From contig OY821742.1 in the NCBI GenBank assembly GCA_963682055.1, forward strand, positions 632,501-696,500: a stretch of 64,000 nt of DNA. Reading direction: 5' to 3'. The DNA is from Primula veris. Its lineage: Eukaryota; Streptophyta; Magnoliopsida; Ericales; Primulaceae. Position numbers and translations under genes: made by a program. Each line of letters opens with the position of its first letter. Within the stretch, counting starts at the first letter, position 1. The notes beneath the pieces were generated by a model. That model was not told where the DNA came from. It ran no database searches and was given only the letters and a program-made list of their open reading frames with translations. Below, in pieces: positions 1-12,100 of this stretch.

Positions 1-1500
1 ATATCTCTATAACATACATTCATGCATGATCATGCATGTATCTATCTTTGATATTCAAGAAATTCAACAGATGTTTCTTTTTGTTTTCTAATTCGAATTT
101 TCGATGTGTTTGATTGATTGTCGTGAATTTTCGAAATTCAAGTAACAAGAGGTGTTTATTTTTGTTATTATGGTCATGAGATTTTGATGTTCAAGGGATA
201 TATATATATACATATGTGTTTGTTTTTGTTATCTGAATTCTGGATATGTATATGTATCTATGAAATTCAAGGAACATGTTATTTTATAATTCTTATCTTG
301 GGCTTTTTGTGATTTTCGGTACTTACGAGTATCATGCTATCTATCTTTGAAATTTAAGAAAAACGGGTGTGTCTTTGAAACTCAAGGAAAGCTGGTGTTT
401 GTTTTTTTTGTAATTCTGATCATGAGTTTTTGTAATTTCGGATATGTAAGGCTACAATGTATCTGTATACGGATTTGAAAGAATACATGTGTTTATGTTT
501 GTTATTCCCATCATGGGTTTTCGTAATTTAAATTTACATTTAATATGACTAGATGTTTTTGTTTGTTCATATTTTGAATCTGCGATGATTAAGCTGCCCG
601 TTTGTCGATGAAATGAGAATCAGAATTTTGCTGATTGTTTGATATGTGATTAGCTTTGTACAACTGAACATTCATGGTTAGATGAGTATAATTACAGACC
701 AAGGCCAAAAATGCTAACTGATGATTGATTATTCCCTGTTTGATTGCTAGTTTGTACTAATATTAGATTGGTGAAAAGCAAAGTTTTTTTTCTCTGTTCT
801 GCTGAATGTAAACACAGTTTTTTTTTTTTTTTTTTGCTTTTCTGATGGATTTAAAAAAGGGATTTGGATTGGTGTTGATGTAACAAAACTGTTTTCACCC
901 AATTTTTGTTTATCAAACTCTTATCTTAACTATTTTCATCTCTGTTTGGCATGCACTCTTTTGGAGTATCAGTCAGGAACAGTTCTAATATTAACATTTG
1001 GAAATGGAGTTGATTGTTTTATATTTATGCCTGGTTTGTAATTGAATTGTCCCCGATCTAGTGATATGGATGTAAATTGCAACTGAATCTGAGTCGATTT
1101 CATCTGTTGGAATTATTTTTATGGTGTTTCAACACTTCTGCAATCTAAACTTGTTTGCACCTTGCAAAACGAAACAATTTGCAAGCTTTCATAAAAAACT
1201 CGTTCAATTTGCAAGGTTTCTAAATAATTTTTAGATTAAACGTTTGCTGATTATATTGTATACATAAATAACTCAAACAAGTGCTCATAGACAAAATTTC
1301 ATCAATATTCTCCATTGTAGACAAGCTTTCAAGGATGAGTTTTACTCATGAATTTGTTACATGTGAAACTAAAAAAATAACACCGCATAGACAACCGATG
1401 ATTTCTTCAATATAATTAGAATGGCCGGTTTCACCAAATGATTTTACATCAACATAACCATAATTAGAAGTATTCAGCCCTTTTTTCTCCATACAAATTT
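1..1500. other. No gene seen; AT-rich left flank
   Basis: No convincing coding exon or RNA gene on either strand. The plus strand is T-rich with recurring short phrases (ttcaagga, atcatgggttttcgtaatt), which resembles plant intron or 5' leader DNA of a neighbour outside the window, but nothing proves it. The part near 1500-1625 is probably the 3'UTR or terminator region of the minus-strand ATXR6-like gene. Confidence 0.5.
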
Positions 1501-1625
1501 TGCAATTCTAACCGAAGAAAGTCGAAAGAGGGTGGGTGGGGTAGGGTTAGGGGCAGGGGTGATGTTCATCGTATAATCAGTTCTTGAGACGCTTCGAAAT
1601 ATAATATAGACCAAAAGGATGGGGG

Positions 1626-4419
1626 TTATACAAAATGTTCGGTTGGATATTCATGTTCGTATCCATTATAATCGTAATACAATCTCTCTCCTTTTCGTAT
1701 GTCTCTGTTAGCTATCAGCAGAACCCTGCTCTCCCCATTCACATCATATCTGACACATTTTAGGTTTTGCTTCTTTTTCCCTTCCCTGCAATCATATAAA
1801 AGTGAATTAAGGCATGTATTTCTAACACTTCGCAGTTTCTTGGACAACATTTTTGCTTATTTGTGTTTTTTTTTTTTTACAGTTTTAAGCTTAGCTTTTA
1901 TTTTTTGATTAAAAAGCTGGACTGCATTTGGTTGACCAGTTTAGAGCTAAGCTTTTCTTGTCTTCTGGTAAGAAGCTAGAAGCTTAAGATGGTTAAACCG
2001 AACCTTTACACAAACTCATAAAAGCTCATCCTATTTTTTTAAAAAGCAGCAAACAAAGAAGCCCTTGCGTTGCATTTGGTTGGTAAGTTCAAATAAATCA
2101 GCAGCTTACAAGTTCTACGCTGAATGTATATATGTTTCAACTTTCAACTCCTCAAATAAACCAGGTTATTAGCTTAAAAGCTGTAGATAAAGTAAGAACG
2201 AACAAAGATTTTTTTTTTTTTTTTTTTTTTTGCTTTGTCTTATTACAGATGTTTCTATAAGTAAAATAAACAATTCCAGAACTTACGGAGTATGATTATT
2301 GATGCCATTGATGAATCGGGCAATGTTGCTGTTCTTGTCGGGGCAGATCACAAGGCTTTTTGACGGATTAGCAGCAGACAGAAGAGTCATCATGCTGTCA
2401 CCATCGTCATGTTCACGGTTTCTTAAAAAATCCACATCTCCGACATACTCAGTGACTATGGTTAGATCCTTGATAGATCTGTCAGCCTCTACAGTGAATC
2501 TGCAAAATATAAAAAAAATGAATATTCATCTTCTGTCTAAAAAGAATTCATTTAAAGAACATACGTAATTTAGATAATATTACTGACCCTTCTCGAGAAT
2601 CAAATACAACCATAAGGGGTGGCCATTCTCCATTCACCATCATGTTCTTGCACAAATTTAACGTGTTTTTGTCTTCATTCGACAAAACCTGAGATTGATT
2701 AAACCACAATGTTGAGATACAGCTACAAACTACAGATACCAATTATGCATGACATAATTCATCTTATCGATATTATAATTTGTTAAATGTTACATGTACC
2801 TGCATTCCTCCATGCTCTAGAGTTGAGCGATTAGCAGATCTCGGGGCCATTCCTGGCTTGTAAGTAAGCTCGTTGCTAAAAGCTGCCCCAGTCGCAGTTA
2901 ATGCAGTGGCTAATGAAGCCATTTGTTCAAGTCTTCTGATTGGATCTTCGCTCGGATTAAATGGCAATAACTTTCTCTTTTTCTTACTCACGTATAAGCC
3001 GCTTGTTCTCCTTCGTTTCTTTCTACTCTCTGTTGTTAAGGAAAAATAATAATTAGTCTAATCATTTTGGTAATTCTAACTCATGGAAAATTTAAGAAAA
3101 GAGGTGATGTTGGATTTGTAATAATTACCTTGGCTAAGCTTGTGTGACAGTTCTGAAGATCTTTGAATACGGAAGAAATCGACAATTTTAGTTTGAACTA
3201 GAGGGAAACCTGCAAAAAGTTGGTTTCTTCAAATATCAGATAAACGTAATCACATCCGCTAAGGTTTTGTTTGGTTGGAACTATGTGAATGAATCAAGTA
3301 GCCCAGAAATTAAGAACAATAAAGCAGTAATGAAGAAAAAGAAAAACCACCAATCGCAAATTAACCTAATTTCTTCAAAGACCAAATCATTAATTGAGAA
3401 TACGCATATTATACCGTGAGATAGACAAATTCATCAAACAGGAAATGCGCACGTCCGCAAATTAACAATTTACCAAATCAAGTATCTAGTTACTAAAAAA
3501 TCTAGGTGGCGAAACACCCACATATTTTTAAAATATAAAATCCAAAAATCTACTAAAAAAATATGTTACCAAACGGACCGTTAATCAGTCTGGCAATAAA
3601 TTAAATTATAGTACAGATATACTAAACATTAACTTTCCAAAGCTCGAAAAGAGATATAAACTATTTCATCAATTAAGAACTTCAAATGTTAAAAAATAAA
3701 AATCTAAAAAAGATATCCATTTATATCAATAGGGAATGCTAAATCTTAAATTTAAAAATACTCAAATAAACAAAATAATTCACAGAAAATCCAGCTTAAA
3801 CTTAAATTATACCACAGTAACCCACTTTACAAAAATACCCAAAAGTATTTTTTTCATAAATCAAAGATTTAATTAAAAATCTAAATTAAAGAGCACCCAA
3901 TTAAAAACTTCAATAATGTGACCAATTCCAATATTAGGGGTTTACAAACTTAAATAAATAAATAAAAACACCCATTTAAATCAATTCATGTTAGTACCCA
4001 AAACAATCTAATTCATAGGGGCTTAAACGCTCGATTTTTAAGATCTTAATTAAAAATAATACGCATAACAAATTTAGTTTTCTATCCGTTTTATTTATTA
4101 TTATTATCAACAGGGGTGTTAATTAGTACTATAAATACTGAAATTAAAAAAATTAAAGAAAAAAAATACCTTTGGGTAATTTAGGAGTAAAAGAGCAAAA
4201 AGGGCAAAACCAAGATGATTTAGGAACAGATGGTAAAATGGGTTTTAAGCAAAATAAATGAAACCCTTTATCGCATTTATCGCATAAAAGAAGCTCCGAA
4301 GCTTTATCCCCCGATCCACACTCCTCGCAACACGTCTCGTCGTAATCCTCCTCTTCTGCCACCTCGCATTCCCGCTTCCGAGCTCTCGTCCTTTTCCCTC
4401 TAACTCTGCTCCACACCAT
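1626..4419 (-). CDS. ATXR6: ATXR6-like histone H3 lysine-27 monomethyltransferase
   Basis: Six exons on the minus strand: 4419-4170, 3209-3129, 3029-2800, 2688-2588, 2499-2287, 1785-1626. All introns are GT-AG and the total is 1035 nt (344 aa). Residues 31-75 form a C4HC3 PHD finger (C31, C34, C46, C49, H54, C57, C72, C75). Q89-F96 (QTKIVDFF) is a PCNA-interacting box. The C-terminal third is a SET domain with the RFINGINNH motif and the YYDYNGYEHEYPTEHF end. In the known family these enzymes monomethylate H3K27 on replication-dependent H3.1, silence heterochromatin and prevent re-replication. The short N-terminus without a plastid transit peptide and the PTEHFV ending favour ATXR6 over ATXR5. 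The ATG at 4419 is the first in frame. E2F-like sites lie upstream. Confidence 0.95.
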
Positions 4420-4422
4420 TTT

Positions 4423-4454
4423 TCTCTCTGTGTGTGTGTGTGTGTGTGTGTGTG
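4423..4454. repeat. TG microsatellite in the ATXR6 5' leader
   Basis: A (tg)n run preceded by ctctc sits immediately upstream of the ATXR6 start (CA repeat on the coding strand). It is simple-sequence DNA typical of plant 5'UTRs. Confidence 0.7.
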
Positions 4455-4522
4455 AATAGTGAAATGTATTGTGGATTTATATATTAATAATATTGTTTGG
4501 TGGGAATATTAATATAAATGGG

Positions 4523-4638
4523 TTTCGCGGGACTTTTTGGCGCCATTGTTACATAATTTGGAAGGTTTAATTATTATTATTTATTATTATTATTATTTAG
4601 TTTCCCATTTTGGTTATTTTTGGTTATTTGCCGCGAAA
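4523..4638 (-). promoter_or_regulatory. Cluster of three E2F-like sites upstream of ATXR6
   Basis: TTTCGCGG lies at 4523-4530, TTTGGCGC at 4536-4543 (extended as TTTTTGGCGCC), and CCGCGAAA (TTTCGCGG on minus) at 4631-4638. All match the plant E2F consensus TTTSSCGC closely and lie 104-219 bp from the ATXR6 ATG. ATXR5/6 are known S-phase, PCNA-linked genes, so E2F control fits. Binding is inferred. Confidence 0.7.
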
Positions 4639-4659
4639 TAAACTTATTATTATTATTAT

Positions 4660-6180
4660 TAATTTACTCCTAATCAATAACCATGTTTCCGCTTCTCGTC
4701 TCTAATTACTTTTACGTATATATTTACAAAATTAGAAAAAGACACATTTCCTTTAGATCTGAAAAACGAGTCGCCCGTTAACAAACTCGTGTTCAAAATG
4801 CCCGTTGCTCATCTACGTTCATTTACATGCTTGTATATGGGCTTTATTATCATTTTATACCTTCGTTTCTTCATATTTTTCTCTTTTGTATCTTGATTTT
4901 TTATTTTATTTTTACGTCTTGGTTTCTTATATTTTGTATTTTTTTACATTGGTTTCTGCTTTTTTCTTTTTTGAGTAATCAATCGTCGAAATCTGAACAC
5001 GTGGCTTTTATGTTGCGTTTTTTTTTTAAAGTTTAGAAAGAAAAAGTCAAAATTGATCACAATTGAGCAAAAAGGACAAAAATTTAGAAACCGAAGTACA
5101 AAAAGGAAAATTAAAAAACCAAGGTACAGAAGACAAAAGAGTGAAGAAACGAATGTAACAAAATGTATTAAACCCCTGTATATGTTATAATTCAATGTTG
5201 AAGGTCGATAAATGCTTTTCACTTAATTTCATAAATTTATTTTTATATAAATAACTCAGTTTATATTAAAACTTACTATACTTATCAGTATTATGTATTA
5301 TTGATTATCTTAACATATATTTTTAACTTGGTAACAAAAGTTTTCTTAATAGAATAAGCGATACACTGCTAAACATGTTTGATAACGTTACGAGTCTGAA
5401 CATAATTAATGACTTATTTAGTAAATGAGCCGAACTTCAATTGAACAACGCTCGACTCGACTATTTGCAACCTCACTGATAAGTATGGTAATAATATTAG
5501 TCTAATGTAAGATTATTTCCTTTAAATAACTTTCATTTCGATTATATAGTTTATCAGTATGTAGAGTAGATTTTAAAAATAAATAACTATGTAGAACGAT
5601 TTTACGATTAATAGTTAATTAAACTCATAAACATGGCCAACACAATCTATTACTTAGCGGAGTAATGTGCATATACACCGTTCCAGTGTTGAACAACTAC
5701 GGTCATTAACTGTTTCGCTTTCGAAAATTAAATGCGAAGACAACTTCCTTTCAAATTTCACGACGATTCCACGTTTTGTTTCGGACACTTGGAAGTAAAT
5801 TAATCAGGTAGAATCTTGACGAAACCCAAAGCCTCGCCTACGTAATTAGATGTTAAAACTATTATTAAACGAGATCATCCACTAGTCAATTAATTTGCAT
5901 CTAGAAGTAGAGTATATATATCTGACATTGGAGTATACCCGACTAAATAAGTGAGGTGATACGAGCAGACACTGTTTGACACGTAATATTGCATATACTC
6001 GCTAAGGAACGTAGTTACATGTGTATCGAGGTAGATTAATAAATGTATTATCATATCAGTTATATCCATTGTTCTGAAAGGCGCGTCTAGACACAGATTA
6101 GTCGGCGTTTCGGCGAATCAAAGTCTAAGATATTATAAATCAGTCTCTTTTTCTCTCTCTGTGTAAAAAGTAGAAGAAAA
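4660..6180. other. Shared intergenic region between divergent genes
   Basis: AT-rich spacer between the ATXR6 start (4419, minus) and the exonuclease start (6183, plus). No coding exon was found. The last 120 bases hold a GC-richer patch (ggcgcgtc, cggcgtttcggcg) and a CT-rich stretch just before 6183, as expected for the exonuclease promoter and 5'UTR. Confidence 0.5.
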
Positions 6181-6182
6181 CC

Positions 6183-9100
6183 ATGTCCAATAAAGAGTGG
6201 GTGGACTCACCCGATTCGCCGGAGTTTGCGGAACTCCTTCATTCTCTCTCCCTCTCCTCCGTAATCGCCTTCGATGCCGAATGGAAACCCGCTTCTTCTC
6301 ACTCCCTCTCCTCCCGTTCCTCCTTCCCGACCGTCTCCCTCCTCCAAATCGCCTGCCGAATCACCACCACACCTGAACTGGTCAAACCTGACCCGACCCA
6401 AATGGACCCGACCCGGAGCGGGTTGACCAATCGGGTGTTTTTGTTGGACCTTATGAAGATGCCTTTGTTGGGTAGTGTGTATGAGGTTTTGAAAGAGGTG
6501 TTTGTGTCGCCACGTGTTCTTAAGCTCGGGTTTAGGTTCAAGCAGGATTTGGCGTATCTGTCTTCGACCTTTTCCGCGAAAGGCTTCTCTCCCGGGTTCG
6601 ATAGGGTATGCTATGCGTTTTTCCATTTTTATGTTTGTATTTTAAGGAAACCAGAAGCGAAAATGCAAATGTGAAAAAAATATTTGTTATTTTAGAATCA
6701 TCAGAAGCGAGAAAGGGAAACTCAGTTTTCGAAATAGGAAACGAGTTTTCTAGTAATTATGTTTAAGAGCATAATTTTTTAGGAGAGAAAACGAAATGGG
6801 AAACAGAAAAAGTGAAAAAAAATCTAAAATTTATACGTGAAATAACAGGATGCAGGAATTGCTGGAAACAGGAAAATGATTTTTGCAAGAGGAAACGAGT
6901 TTCCGTGTAACTATGTTTAAGACCAACACATATAGTAAAAATGTAATCTTTAAGGTGATTGAGTTTGTTTTGTAGTAGTATTATTTAGGTTGACTGAGTT
7001 TATTGAAGACTAACCCATAATTGACAGAGAGGAAACGGAAATAAGAAACTTGAAAAAACAAATTTTTTTACTATAATTTACCCGTTAAATAATAGGAACG
7101 AGCTTCCCGGTAACTATGTTTAAGACCATAACTGCCAGGAGAGGAAACAGACGCGGTAAACGAGAAGCGGTAAACGTGGTTTTTGAAAAGGGAAATGAGT
7201 TTCGTGTTAACTTTGTTTAAGACTAACACATTTAATAAAAATGTAATCTTTAAGTTGAGTGAGTTTGCCTTGTAGTATTATTTAGGGCCCTGTTTTGTTG
7301 TTACTGTTTTTTAGCTTAGTCTATTTGTTTTTTGAGCTTATTAGCTGCTTTGTATAACACTAACTCATATCAAATAAGCTAGTACTCACTTGGGAAAATG
7401 TAATCTTTAAGTTGATTAAGTTTGTTATTTATTACTTAGGGTCTGTTTTGCTGTTGCTGCTTTTTAGCTCAGCTTATCTATTTTTTTGGGCTCATTAGCT
7501 GCCTTGTATTAGACTATGCCATACCATATAAGCTAATTGCCACTAGTAAAAATGTCATCTTCAAAGTGATTGAGTTTGTTTCTATGGTTTAGGTCCTGTT
7601 TTGTTGTTGCTGCTTTTTATAGCTCAGCTGTTCCGTATATTTGCGTGTAAGCTGCCTTGCATAGGTTTACCAGCTAAGAAACCTAAATTTATTAGTTTTT
7701 CAAGCATGAGAAAAGTAGGTTTGTTTAAAGGCGGGTCGACTTGGTCCGTGTTACCTCATACCTGTGTTCTTTATAGACCTGAAAGATCCCTCTGGGTTGT
7801 GTTTACGAGGTTTTGAGAGACGTGTTTGTATTTAAGCTAGGGTTTTGGTTTAAACATGACCTTGCATACCTGTTCTCAACTTTTTCTGCTCAACAGTTAA
7901 GTCCTGGCGTTGATAAAAGGGTTTTATTTATTTACTTCTATTCTATATCAGTAATTCAGTATCACTATTCAAGAGTATCCCTTTTGATATAAGCTAGTAC
8001 CCACTTCTGAAAATGTAGTATGTAAGTTGATCAAGTTTGTTTCTACGATTTAGGGCTTGTTTAAAAGACATTTCCCACTCCCCATTATCAAAGAAGCAAT
8101 CTTTCAGTTGATTAGAGTATTCTTTTGACATTTAGGGTTCTCCATGTGCTTGCAGCTTTAAACTTCAGCTTATGTTTTTGCGTATACCCTTTGTTGTAAT
8201 TGGTTTATCTCGCTACCAGCTTAACAACGCCGATTTTGAGATATGCTAGTATTGAGGTTTTGAGGGATGTATTTGTATCCCCATGTGTGATGAGGTTAGG
8301 GTTTATGTTCAAACATTACTTTGTTTACGTGTCTTCCACTTTCTGTGGTTATGGGTTCCACCCCGGGTTTGGTAGAGCAAATGTTTTTTGTCATGTTATT
8401 TGTATTCAAGAGTAATTTTTTTGGGGTCATGTTATTTGTATTAAGACCAACCTAAATTATATAAGCTAGTCCTCACTAGTAAAAATATAATCTTTAAGTT
8501 GATTGAGTTTGTTACCATGAATTAAGGCCGGTGTACTTTTAGTTCAGAATGTTTGCAAATTTGCTTTGAAGCTGCCTTGTACTGTTTACCATCTTAGAAA
8601 CCCTTTGATTGGATACCGTTTTTACTTTTTTTTTAAAACTGAAACATGATGTTTGGATTAGATAAACTAAGAAAAGATTTTGCAAAATTTAATGACAAGT
8701 TTGGTATTTGTTTGAAATGTGTGCAGGTGGAACCCTATATAGACATTACGAGCATATACAATCATATGAAATATAAGCAGACTGGAAAAAAAACGTCAAA
8801 GCAAAACAAGAGTTTGGCAACGATTTGCGAGGAAGTGTTGGGTATTTCTATGTCAAAGGTCTGATTTTCACTTACATTTTTTGTTTTGTTACATTTTGTA
8901 TGATATCACACTGTTTGAGTCTTTTCTTGTGATACTGGCATGGAATTACGTTTTTTGGATAATGCTTCAGATAAAATAGTAATATCATTTTCTTTTTAGG
9001 AACTTCAATGTAGTGATTGGTCACTACGTCCTCTCACAGAAGAGCAAAAAGCATATGCAGCTGCAGATGCACATTGTCTGCTTGAAATATTTAATGTCTT

Positions 9101-12100
9101 CCAGATCGAAGAAGGTTTGTCATACTTGATAAATATGTAAAAAGCCAGTCTACGCAACAATTTGGTATGGGAGTTGTTAAATGAGTCGTATAATGAAGTG
9201 AAATGGTAATTAGGCCATATTATAGGTGTGTCTAGGCACCCTGTTAGTTTTTACTTGTAACTAAATGAGAATGAGTTAGAACTGTAAATTAATAATGGAA
9301 TGTCAATCAGACTAAAAGTCACAAAACGGAAGAATCCTTGGATCAAGTTCTCTTGACGTCTAGTGCCATAATCTTTTAGTACAAATTATTTGCTTGTTGA
9401 CTTAAAGGTTCCTCTCATTGATGTGCCTAGATTTATTCTACTGTTAACCTTGAAATTACTATCTTGAATATTAGGAACTTCATGTATTCCGGTGTAAATC
9501 ACACCTTGTTTGAGCGTGGCACAAATGGATACAGTTATATGGTTTTCAAATAAGAAGCATAGAGTTTATTTTATAAAAGAAATCAAAAATCAAAATTTTA
9601 CCTGCTGCAAAGTAAGGATGTTATAATTTTCATATGATTTACAAATTGTTTCATTAGTTAACTTATGGACTTTGGAGACACTTAAGTTGGTTGGTTAAAA
9701 CCTGTAGATTCTTTAGTTCTAGTACAAAACTTGGGCTGCTTTCTGGAAATTTATTTATTTCTTACCACAGATAGTACAATTCAAGACGGCAATAATCTCA
9801 TTTTTTCTCATCTGGATCTTGGCTTGAAAGAGATTCTCGAAGAGCCTATTATAAGGGAGAACATATTGACGAACAAAATATGCAATGCCTTGGATATAGT
9901 TCGAGCAAGTGAATTCTCTCTACAAGTACGTAGTGCAAAGAGAGAGGCGTCGATAAAATCATCCTTGAATGTCATTTACATGGACAATTCTCTTTTGTGG
10001 ATTGTTAGGAAATATGGCGATAAAATTGTTCTAAACGAATCTGACAGAAACCCTAAAAAATCCAAGAGAAAAGCAAGAAGAAAATCTTCAGCAGGATTGA
10101 CATACAAAGAGAAGCTCGTACTTGACATCGACAGTAGGCAAGGCCCACCGCCATGGGACTTGTCCGTGGGTGGCGATGGATCTCCAAAGTTTCTCTGCGA
10201 TGTGATGGTAAGTAATCAAACTTAATAATTTCTGTCTAAATTACATTATTTAAAGCAATAATATTCAATAAAACATCAACATCATTCCTTCCATTTTTAC
10301 TATATTACTTTTCTTATAATTTTGCTGACACGAAAATGGAAGGTAAGGTGAATTTTTTTGGTAAAACTTTAAAAGTGTACTTTTGTACTTTTGAGTAAAA
10401 ACGTGTGTTTGGTGCAAAATGTTAACATACTCTCGAGGGATAAGATGCATGCTTTATATGCATATCTTGATTCATACTTTTCTCAGAAAAGAGAAGGGTT
10501 TTTGCTCACCAAATTCTGTACAAAAAAACCTTACCTCCTGATGTAGACGCGTATGTGGTCCAATCATGGTTTCTATAAATTTAGCTTACTATCAACTGTT
10601 TTCCACTACTCTCAGTGTACTTTTCTTTTCTTTTAATGAAACGTGCTTGTAAACAATATTAAAGTTACTTTCACTTAAATAGTATACTTTTGTACTTAAA
10701 AAGATGCAACAAAATAGAGCCAATGTGTGTGTGAAAGCACAACATATATCCTTCCTCAATTGTTTTCCTCAGTAATTGGCGTCTGAATATTTCGAGTCCT
10801 CCATTTCTTATTTTATAGCGTTTTACTCTCTGGAATTTATTTATTTCGTTCTTTAAAGTAAAGTGGATTTTTGAGTTTCCAATCTACTTCTTGATGGACA
10901 GTGGTTAATTTATTGAACCAGGTAGAAGGATTGGCCAAGCATTTGAGATGTGTTGGCGTAGATGCTGCAATTCCATATACTAAAAAGCCAGACACCAGGT
11001 ATTTTTTGTTACAATTTTGCCTCCTTACAAAACAAAGTCTGCACATTCTCATTTTTTAGTGAAAATTTACTCAAATTTTCATATTCTTTTGCATCAGGGA
11101 CTTGATATGTCAAGCGCAGAGGGAGAAGAGGGTGCTTCTGACACGTGATGCAAAGCTTTTGAGGCATCAATATATGATTGAAAGTCAAATATACCGAGTG
11201 AAGAGTCTTCTGAAAAATGAACAGCTCCTCGAGGTATTAACACATTTATAGCAATATAGTACTGATTCAAAATACTTCGAATAAATTACAAGTTCGGGTT
11301 GAAGGGAAAAAAATAAGAACTTCCATGACTGAAAGGAACCGACTGGTCTTTAAGTTTTTTATTTTATGGCGCTGGTTCTGAATTTTCAGATATTTGAAGT
11401 ACATGTTGTTTTCAAATGTAAAATGAGAAATCTATTCTATAACGTCTCCAATAGAAGAGGAATATGGTAGTAGTTATAACACAAAGGCAACCAAGAGAAA
11501 GTTGTTTACTGAATTTGAAATTAATGTGAAACTGAAAAGTTATGTTGGGCTCGTTCAGCTCGAGCTTTTGAGAATGATAAACTGTGTTCCTTAAATCTTG
11601 AAAGTTTTAGTTTTTAGGCCAGAATTGTACAAAAGCAATGTTTTTAAACTGGCCAACTAAGAGCAGACGGAGCACCGCCACACCCGACTGGCCACTTTTA
11701 TCGGTTCCGGTTGTGGTTGTGGATGCGGCTAGGTGTTGGTTCCTCCCCCCTCTTTTCCTTCCCTGCACCAATTTTCATGAGTTGGTTCCGCCTCTTTGAT
11801 CAATTAAAACCAAAAAAAATAAAAATAAGTATTAAATACAGTTAGTTATTTAGGTTCAAAGAAATGTAAAAAAGTTGTTTCCTTCATAAATAAATACATA
11901 TATAGCTTTTAAATGGTTATTTTCTTTAATAAACAATTTTAAATATAAAAATATTTTTAATTTATAAAAAATTCAAAATAAAAATAAAATAAATCCGGTA
12001 GAAAATAATTTTTTTATATTATTTTCTATTAAAATTTTAAACACCTTGTCTATACCCACACCTAGGGATGGTAATTTCGCGGGTTTCAACCCGACCCGCC

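Larger units (their letters stand above)
6937..8530 (+). repeat. Diverged tandem repeats in exonuclease intron 1
   Basis: The phrase aaaatgtaatctttaagttg followed by attgagtttgtt recurs, diverged, near 6940, 7237, 7396, 7550, 8010 and 8483. It is often followed by a tagggcctgttttg stretch and a gctttttagctcagctt phrase. Together with the two decayed exon copies, this shows intron 1 grew by repeated local duplication of exon plus intron DNA. Confidence 0.65.

Noticed and set aside
4827..5222. Open frames of hydrophobic composition on both strands
   Set aside because: T-rich/A-rich intergenic DNA gives Phe/Leu-rich frames by chance; no signal of a real gene.
6207..6626. Minus-strand 139-codon frame opposite exonuclease exon 1
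   Set aside because: Shadow of the GC-richer exon on the other strand; the plus strand carries conserved exonuclease motifs.
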